Of a stretch of DNA of 64,000 bases, positions 59,205-64,000 are shown piece after piece (position 1 is the first letter of the stretch; every line of letters begins with the position of its first letter). The stretch comes from Halorubrum amylolyticum. GTDB taxonomy: Archaea; Halobacteriota; Halobacteria; Halobacteriales; Haloferacaceae. The position numbers and the translations under genes were made by a program. The stretch is from NCBI RefSeq assembly GCF_004114995.1, contig NZ_SDJP01000018.1, positions 1-64,000 on the forward strand, read 5' to 3'. The notes below the pieces were generated by a model that worked only from the letters and a program-made list of their open reading frames with translations, had not been told where the DNA came from and did no database searches.

Positions 59205-59912
59205 ATGTCGCGGCTGTTGCCCTCCCTCCCCGACACGACCCCCGAGGACCGCGAACCCCGGGTGGTCGGCGTCGACGACGACGACGCGGACGAACTCATC
59301 GCGGCGCTCGGCTCCGAGACGGCGCGCGAGATCCTCACGCGGCTCCACGACGAGCCGGCGACGAAGTCGGAGCTCGCCGACGCCGTCGACACCTCGCTTC
59401 AGAACGTCCAGTACCACCTCTCGAAGCTCGACGGCGCCGACCTCGTCGACGTCGTCGACACGACCTACTCCGAGAAGGGCCGAGAGATGGACGTGTACGC
59501 GGCCGCGGACGAGCCGCTCGTCCTGTTCGCCGGCGGCTCGGAGGAGTCGCGCGGGATCAAGTCGGCCCTGATGCGGCTGCTCGGCGGCTACGGGATCATC
59601 GGGCTGGCGGCGGTCGCGGCCCAACGGGTGCTGTCGGTGACGGGGCCGACCGCCCGCGTGACGACGAGCACCGGCGGGAGCGCCGGCGACGCCGCGACCG
59701 AAGACGCCGCGGACGGTCCCTCGATCGAGACGGCCCCCGGGGCCGACGGCGGCGGGGGCGGAGGCGGAGAGATCGACGGCACCGTCGAGTACGTCGTCGA
59801 CCCCCTGGCGGACTACGCCGTCTCGCTGATCGAGCCCGGGATCGTCTTCTTCCTCGGCGCCGCGCTCGTGTTCACGGTCGGCTGGGCGTACTGGTACTGG
59901 AGCGGTCGCTGA
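59205..59912 (+). CDS. membrane-anchored winged-helix (ArsR-type) regulator
   Basis: Protein of 235 aa. Residues 25-95 are an ArsR-like wHTH (LIAALGSETAREILTRLHDE, LADAVDTSLQNVQYHLSKLD). A hydrophobic helix lies near 124-145 (GGYGIIGLAAVAAQRVL), a Gly/Asp-rich linker follows, and a second helix near 203-231 ends in WAYWYWSGR. A DNA-binding head held in the membrane is the expected substrate design for a site-2 protease, and one is encoded just to the left on the opposite strand. The spacing to the divergent TraB gene is 108 bp. Confidence 0.8.
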   Translation: MSRLLPSLPDTTPEDREPRVVGVDDDDADELIAALGSETAREILTRLHDEPATKSELADAVDTSLQNVQYHLSKLDGADLVDVVDTTYSEKGREMDVYAAADEPLVLFAGGSEESRGIKSALMRLLGGYGIIGLAAVAAQRVLSVTGPTARVTTSTGGSAGDAATEDAADGPSIETAPGADGGGGGGGEIDGTVEYVVDPLADYAVSLIEPGIVFFLGAALVFTVGWAYWYWSGR

Positions 59913-59995
59913 CTGCGGTGGGCCGTCCGAGCAGGGCGTCTGCGCGTGGCGCTCGCGTGGGACAGCTATTCATGCCGCCGCCGCCACGATCCGGT

Positions 59996-60448
59996 ATGGA
60001 ACACGAAGCCGAGGTCGTCGGGGTCGGAGCGGGCTCCGCACCCGGCGGCGACGTGCCGGCGGTCATCCTGTCCGCGCGCGGCGAATACGTCCCGATCTTC
60101 GTCAGCGCCGATCAGGCGCAGTCGATCGGGATGGCGCTCGAAGGCGAGCCGTTCGACCGTCCGCTGACGCACGACCTTCTCGTCGACATCCTCACCGAGT
60201 TCGGGGGCGCGATCGACCGCGTCCGGATCGACGACCTCCGGGACGGCACCTTCTACGCGAAGGTCGACGCGGAGCGGTACGAGGAGGGCGAGCCGGAGCG
60301 GTTCGTCTTCGACGCGCGGCCCTCCGACGCGCTCGCGCTCGCCGTCCGGATCGACTGCCCGATCGTCGTCTCCGACGAGGTGATAGACGAGGCGGGGCGC
60401 TCGCAGGACTCGGTCCGGTTCGACGACGGTCCCCAAGAGGGGACGTGA
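59996..60448 (+). CDS. bifunctional nuclease (DUF151) family protein
   Basis: Protein of 150 aa. VILSARGEYVPIFVSADQAQ, RPLTHDLLVDILTEFGGAID and FVFDARPSDALALAVRIDCP are the DUF151/BFN blocks. Plant members have DNase and RNase activity; in archaea the role is untested. ATG 59996 follows a GC-rich gap without other features. Confidence 0.85.
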   Translation: MEHEAEVVGVGAGSAPGGDVPAVILSARGEYVPIFVSADQAQSIGMALEGEPFDRPLTHDLLVDILTEFGGAIDRVRIDDLRDGTFYAKVDAERYEEGEPERFVFDARPSDALALAVRIDCPIVVSDEVIDEAGRSQDSVRFDDGPQEGT

Positions 60449-60551
60449 CGCGCGCGTCGCCGCCGGCCGCCCGCCGCCGGCTGCCCACCGCCGATTCCGG
60501 CCGCCCGCCGCCGGTCAGGGGGTTGAAGTCGCCCGCCGTCCCACCGACGAC

Positions 60552-61034
60552 ATGGACGAGACGGCGACGGTCGCGGAGTCGTACACCGAGATGACCGAAC
60601 TGCTGTTGCCGAACGACACGAACAACCTCGGGCGGGCGCTCGGGGGGGCGGTGCTCCACTGGATGGACATCTGCGGCGCCATCGCCGGGATGCGCTTCTC
60701 GAACCGACAGGTCGTCACCGCCTCGATGGACCACGTCGACTTCATCTCCTCCATCGAGATGGGCGAGGTCGCCGTCGTCGAGGGGTACGTGTTCAGCGTG
60801 GGGAACACGAGCCTCGACGTGAAGGTCGACGTGCGCGCGGAGAACCCCCGGACCGACGAAGAGCGCCGCACGACGACCTCCTACTTCACGTTCGTCGCGC
60901 TCGACGACGAGGGGAACCCGGCGAGCGTCCCGGAGCTGACCTGTCCGACGCCGGAGGAGGAAGCCCTCCGCGACGAGGCGATCGAGGGCCGCCGCGAACA
61001 GCTCACCGACATCGTCGATCGGTACGATCTGTAG
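60552..61034 (+). CDS. acyl-CoA thioesterase, hotdog fold
   Basis: Protein of 160 aa. NDTNNLGRALGGAVLHWMDI carries the catalytic Asn/Asp-region of YciA-like thioesterases, ASMDHVDFISSIEMGEVAVV the central helix and strand. It would hydrolyse acyl-CoAs. A short GATCGGAGC triple repeat follows its stop (61036-61066). Confidence 0.87.
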   Translation: MDETATVAESYTEMTELLLPNDTNNLGRALGGAVLHWMDICGAIAGMRFSNRQVVTASMDHVDFISSIEMGEVAVVEGYVFSVGNTSLDVKVDVRAENPRTDEERRTTTSYFTFVALDDEGNPASVPELTCPTPEEEALRDEAIEGRREQLTDIVDRYDL

Positions 61035-61087
61035 TCAGCGATCGGAGCGATCGGAGCGATCGGAGCGACGGGCGAATCCCCGGCGGC

Positions 61088-61645
61088 TCACCGGGTCCTG
61101 CTCACGTCGCTGACGGCGCCGTCGGTCGCCGCCGCCGATCCGGCGACCACGTCGACGGAGCCGCCGGTCTCCGCGACCGCGTCCCCGTGCGCCTCGCGGA
61201 CCCGCGCCGCGAACTCGTCGAGCGATTCGCCCTCGCCGGCCGCGGCGAGGTGGCTCCCGCAGCCGCAGTCGGACGCGCCGAAGCCGTCGACGGGGCCCGC
61301 CGGGAGCCGGTCGGCGACCGCACACTCCACGTCGGCGCCGACGCTCCGAACGACGCGGTCGATCCGGGTGTCTGGGTGACCGAGCAGGTGGTCGACGTGC
61401 CAGTGGCGCACGTCGTGGTCGCCGCGCGCGGTCCGGCGGTGGCGGTCGACGCGGGAGAACCCGCCGGCGCCGAGCGCGCTGCCCGTGTACGCGTAGCCGC
61501 CGGGATCGAACCGGCGTGCGCCGAGCGCGCCGACCTCGATCGTCGCCGGGGTCGCGAGCGCGACGAGGAGTGTGTAGGTGCCGCCGTCCGGGTCGTTGGC
61601 GTCGTTTTCGGCTTCGTCTCCGTCTCCGCCTCCGTCCCCGCTCAC
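61088..61645 (-). CDS. DUF123 (GIY-YIG-related) protein
   Basis: Protein of 185 aa. The DUF123 core is YTLLVALATPATIEVGALGA, GGYAYTGSALGAGGFSRVDR and RHWHVDHLLGHPDTRIDRVV, ending with a Cys/His pair in SDCGCGSHLA. The fold is related to GIY-YIG nucleases. The GTG at 61645 overlaps the stop of the upstream thiol-oxidoreductase gene (GTGA), giving a two-gene operon. The tail is Ala/Thr-rich. Confidence 0.8.
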   Translation of the reverse strand: MSGDGGGDGDEAENDANDPDGGTYTLLVALATPATIEVGALGARRFDPGGYAYTGSALGAGGFSRVDRHRRTARGDHDVRHWHVDHLLGHPDTRIDRVVRSVGADVECAVADRLPAGPVDGFGASDCGCGSHLAAAGEGESLDEFAARVREAHGDAVAETGGSVDVVAGSAAATDGAVSDVSRTR

Positions 61646-62076
61646 GACAGGGCCTCCGGCGGGTCGCTCGCCGCTGGGCGGAGGTCGTCGACGAGCTCGC
61701 TCGCGGCGTCGGTCAGCTCGTAGGTGTCGTGCACGTCGTCGGGGTCGCGGCCGCGCCCCGACAGCGTTCCGACGGCGCCGGCGATCCGATCGTAGTTGTC
61801 GCGGACGAGCCCCCCGACGATCCCCGGGGTTCCGGCGCGCTCGGCCAGCTCCTCGGCCGCCGAGCGGCCGGCGTACACACGTCCCTCGCCGGGGTCGACG
61901 AACACCATCGCGAACGGGCGCGAGCCGAACTGCGCGTCGAGGAACGGCCCCACGGGATCGGCTTCCCACGGCACCGCGACGACGCCCTCCAACCGGCGGA
62001 GCGCGACGGCCGCCACCGAGCAGTACGGGCAGTCGCCGTCGAAGATCAGCACCGGCGCGTCCGGGTCGGTGTCCAT
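61642..62076 (-). CDS. DCC-family thiol-disulfide oxidoreductase
   Basis: Protein of 144 aa. The N-terminal VLIFDGDCPYCSVAAVALRR has the DxxC-x2-C (DGDCPYC) signature of the DUF393/DCC thioredoxin-like family. A helical C-terminal part follows. It would exchange thiols and disulfides with an unknown partner. It is co-transcribed with the DUF123 gene. Confidence 0.85.
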   Translation of the reverse strand: MDTDPDAPVLIFDGDCPYCSVAAVALRRLEGVVAVPWEADPVGPFLDAQFGSRPFAMVFVDPGEGRVYAGRSAAEELAERAGTPGIVGGLVRDNYDRIAGAVGTLSGRGRDPDDVHDTYELTDAASELVDDLRPAASDPPEALS

Positions 62077-62237
62077 AGCGGTCGGTACGCGCTCCGGCGG
62101 CTTAAGCGGCCGGCCGGAGCGGCTTCAACCCCTCAAAGTTCGTGACTGGCGTTCGCGCCGAGCGGCGCGATGTCCGGTCGGTTCTCGCCGAGGCGACCCG
62201 CGGAAGGTACAAGCCGCTCGTCGTTCAACGGTGTGGT

Positions 62238-62588
62238 ATGTCACCGCCGCTCGCGGACGAGCCGGTCGAGCCGGCCGACGAGGGAACCGAGCCGCTCACC
62301 GACGACGAGTACGCCGAGCACCTCGCCGCGCTCGGGTCGGCGTGGGAGGTCGTCGACGACCACCACCTCGAAGCGACCTACGAGTTCGCCGACTTCGCGG
62401 AGGCGCTGGCGTTCACGAACGAAGTCGGCGAGCTCGCCGAGGAGGAGTGGCACCACCCCGACATCCGCCTCTCGTGGGGCGAGGTGGGCGTCGAGATGTG
62501 GAGCCACGACATCGGCGGCCTCCACGAGTCCGACTTCGTGATGGCCGCGCGGATGGACCGGATCTACGACGGGTACGACGACAACTGA
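62238..62588 (+). CDS. 4a-hydroxytetrahydrobiopterin dehydratase (PCD)
   Basis: Protein of 116 aa. The PCD core motif [20 protein letters not shown] with the catalytic His pair and the later [12 protein letters not shown] are present. It dehydrates 4a-hydroxytetrahydropterin, or serves as a pterin-linked helper in archaea lacking phenylalanine hydroxylase. ATG 62238 follows TATTTG-like sequence poorly; the upstream frame from 62142 is not PCD-like. Confidence 0.87.
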   Translation: MSPPLADEPVEPADEGTEPLTDDEYAEHLAALGSAWEVVDDHHLEATYEFADFAEALAFTNEVGELAEEEWHHPDIRLSWGEVGVEMWSHDIGGLHESDFVMAARMDRIYDGYDDN

Positions 62589-62693
62589 GCCGCGATCGAT
62601 CGAGAAGCGGTCGACTGGCCGGTGTCGAGCGGTCGCCAACGGAGCGACTCGGCAACGAACGGCTTTAAACCCCTCCCGACGGAAATAGGGGTA

Positions 62694-63176
62694 ATGAGTG
62701 CGAACGTCTTCCTGGTCCCGATCGACCCGGAGAACTTCGATCGAACGGTCCGGTCCGCGGTCGACCTCACCGAGTACGACGACCGCACGGACGACCTCGC
62801 CGACCTCGACGAGGCCCGCCTGTGGGCCGTCGACGACGACAGCGGGAACGGCTCGACGTTCGAGCGGATGGAAGAAGGCGACCTCCTCCTCTTCTACCAC
62901 GACGGCGAGTACCTCGCCACCGGTCGAATCGGGACGACCTTCGAGGACGAGGACCGCTGGGTCTCCAGCACGTTCTGGACCGCGTTCCCGACCACGCGCG
63001 TCTACACGGTCACCGACTTCGCGGCCGTCTCCGCCCCGAAGCGCGCGGTCAACGCGCTCTTCGACTACTCGAAGTCGTACACCCCCGGCTTCATGCGCGT
63101 CGCCGACAGCCGGGTGAACGCCGATCTCTCCTCGATCGAGTCCGCCATCGATCACTACTCGAAGCGGAACGCCTGA
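62694..63176 (+). CDS. EVE/PUA-like domain protein
   Basis: Protein of 160 aa with the strand pattern MSANVFLVPIDPENFDRTVR, FERMEEGDLLLFYHDGEYLA, GRIGTTFEDEDRWVSSTFWT and FMRVADSRV. This is the type of domain found at the N-terminus of haloarchaeal HNH/restriction-type proteins and related to EVE domains that read modified bases. Here it stands alone. A TTTAAAC box about 27 nt upstream (62663-62669) suggests a near-leaderless start. Domain assignment is by memory of the pattern. Confidence 0.6.
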   Translation: MSANVFLVPIDPENFDRTVRSAVDLTEYDDRTDDLADLDEARLWAVDDDSGNGSTFERMEEGDLLLFYHDGEYLATGRIGTTFEDEDRWVSSTFWTAFPTTRVYTVTDFAAVSAPKRAVNALFDYSKSYTPGFMRVADSRVNADLSSIESAIDHYSKRNA

Positions 63177-63235
63177 GCGCTCCGCCGGTCCCCCGTCGGT
63201 TTCCCTCCCCACCCCTTCTTCCGTCTGTTCCTCCG

Positions 63236-64000
63236 CTAGACCGCTTCCAACAGCGCCTCGTAGGCGTGGCCGTAGCGCTCCGCGACGCGGCTCGGATCGC
63301 CGCGTTCGTCGCCCGACAGCGCCGGGAGATCGACGGTCGCCAGCGGCTCGATCATCTCCGTCACGGTTCCGGTGTGCTCCTCCATCGTCCCCTCTCGCGG
63401 GCTGCCGGACGCGACCGCGCGGGCCTTGGCGTAGCGGTCGCCGGCGTAGACCCGCACGCGGCCGGGGTCGACGACCGCCACCGCGTCGGGCTCGACCAAC
63501 CCGTCCCGGGGGAGTGGCTCGGCGACATCCGCGTACGACTCGACGACGACGGGCACCGACGCCGCCGCGACCCGGGCCGCGAGGCGGTCGAAGGCGGGGA
63601 GGTAGTCGGCCGCCATCACGTCGTTGAACGCCGCCACGTCGTCGACGCGGGTCGCCTCGGCCAGCGGGAGTCGGTCGGCGAGCCCGTCGGGAAGGAGTCC
63701 CGCCGCCTCGGCCGTGCCGTTGACGACGAACCGGGAGCCGTCCTCCGTCGTCACTCGGTCGCAGAGGAACGTCCGATCCGTGTCGCCCAGCATGCCGGTC
63801 CGGCCGGGCGTCGGTCGCCAGAGGCGGTGGACGGGGTTGATCGACTCCGGGGTGATCGCTTCGGGACGACTCGGATCGCCGACGGCCGGCCCCCGATCGC
63901 CGACGGCCGGGAGCGGTCGCGTGCTCGCGGCCGCGAGGCGTCTCGCGTCCTTCCCGTAGAGCCGCCCCGAACCGCTCGCGATCCGGTAGTCGTCGTGGTC
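63236..64000 (-). CDS. unidentified protein, 5' end beyond the window
   Basis: An open frame enters from the right edge and runs 255 codons to the stop at 63236, so an internal ATG at 63793 is not the true start. The visible part has a Gly/Asp-rich beginning (DDYRIASGSGRLYGKDARRL) and blocks such as RFVVNGTAEAAGLLPDGLAD, AAFNDVMAADYLPAFDRLAA and VRVYAGDRYAKARAVASGSP that read like one alpha/beta domain. I do not recognise the family. It converges on the EVE-like gene. Confidence 0.55.
   Translation of the reverse strand, partial: DHDDYRIASGSGRLYGKDARRLAAASTRPLPAVGDRGPAVGDPSRPEAITPESINPVHRLWRPTPGRTGMLGDTDRTFLCDRVTTEDGSRFVVNGTAEAAGLLPDGLADRLPLAEATRVDDVAAFNDVMAADYLPAFDRLAARVAAASVPVVVESYADVAEPLPRDGLVEPDAVAVVDPGRVRVYAGDRYAKARAVASGSPREGTMEEHTGTVTEMIEPLATVDLPALSGDERGDPSRVAERYGHAYEALLEAV

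Noticed and set aside
61036..61066. Triple GATCGGAGC repeat after the thioesterase gene
   Set aside because: Too short and too simple to be more than local slippage.

Overview
This 64 kb window is chromosomal DNA from a haloarchaeon, most likely a Halorubrum-like member of the Haloferacales. The evidence is high GC (about 65-73% in hand-counted coding lines), acidic proteins, many GTGA/ATGA stop-start overlaps, TATA boxes about 26-30 nt before tRNA 5' ends or leaderless starts, and typical haloarchaeal genes: a bacterioruberin cluster, the S13-S4-S11-RpoD/L18e-L13-S9-RpoN-RpoK operons, an archaeal DacZ, and a mevalonate kinase/isopentenyl phosphate kinase pair. The genus is an inference.

Layout. 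1-2.4 kb: gene-poor sequence with transposon-end hairpins around a divergent nickel module (NikR and a NicO permease). 2.4-7.6 kb: a coiled-coil protein, a HerA-like ATPase preceded by a low-GC gene for a four-HTH plus HNH nuclease and a 37-aa ORF, then TrpRS, which carries its own low-GC patch. 7.7-10.9 kb: crtD-lyeJ-cruF for bacterioruberin. 11-15 kb: a 26-aa leader ORF and dacZ, a gene fragment, small membrane and lipoprotein genes, tRNA-His and a DUF5814 gene. 15.0-15.5 kb: a long repeat-like noncoding stretch. 15.6-21.2 kb: heme A synthase, a polar amino acid ABC operon and a histidine kinase. 21.3-26.4 kb: RFC large subunit, tRNA-Pro, Cbf5, CMP kinase, a small membrane protein and a zinc alcohol dehydrogenase.

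26.6-35.6 kb is the information-processing core: tRNA-Ser and S13-S4-S11-RpoD, then tRNA-Leu and L18e-L13-S9-RpoN-RpoK-enolase-S2, then MscS, mevalonate kinase and isopentenyl phosphate kinase. 35.6-46.8 kb: a receiver-PAS regulator, Mrp-type Fe-S carrier ATPase, two stress proteins, DHH phosphoesterase, PfkB sugar kinase, cyclophilin, XapX, TruA, an HTH regulator, NAD synthetase with a small upstream ORF, and an M28 peptidase. 46.9-64 kb: tRNA-Gly with a downstream copy of its 3' end, a frameshifted MscS gene, a KaiC-like ATPase, NAD kinase, CinA, a methyltransferase, receiver-PAS protein, inositol monophosphatase family enzyme, PurM, an M50 protease/TraB pair beside a membrane-tethered winged-helix protein, and a run of small conserved genes. 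A truncated gene reaches the right edge.

The most notable accessory signals are the HTH-array HNH gene and its low-GC footprint, three short ORFs that start a transcript and overlap the next gene, two tandem duplications that copy gene ends with their stop codons, the tRNA-Gly-derived hairpin, and the possible intramembrane-proteolysis pair (M50 plus membrane-anchored wHTH). All of these come from reading the sequence alone; no database search was run.
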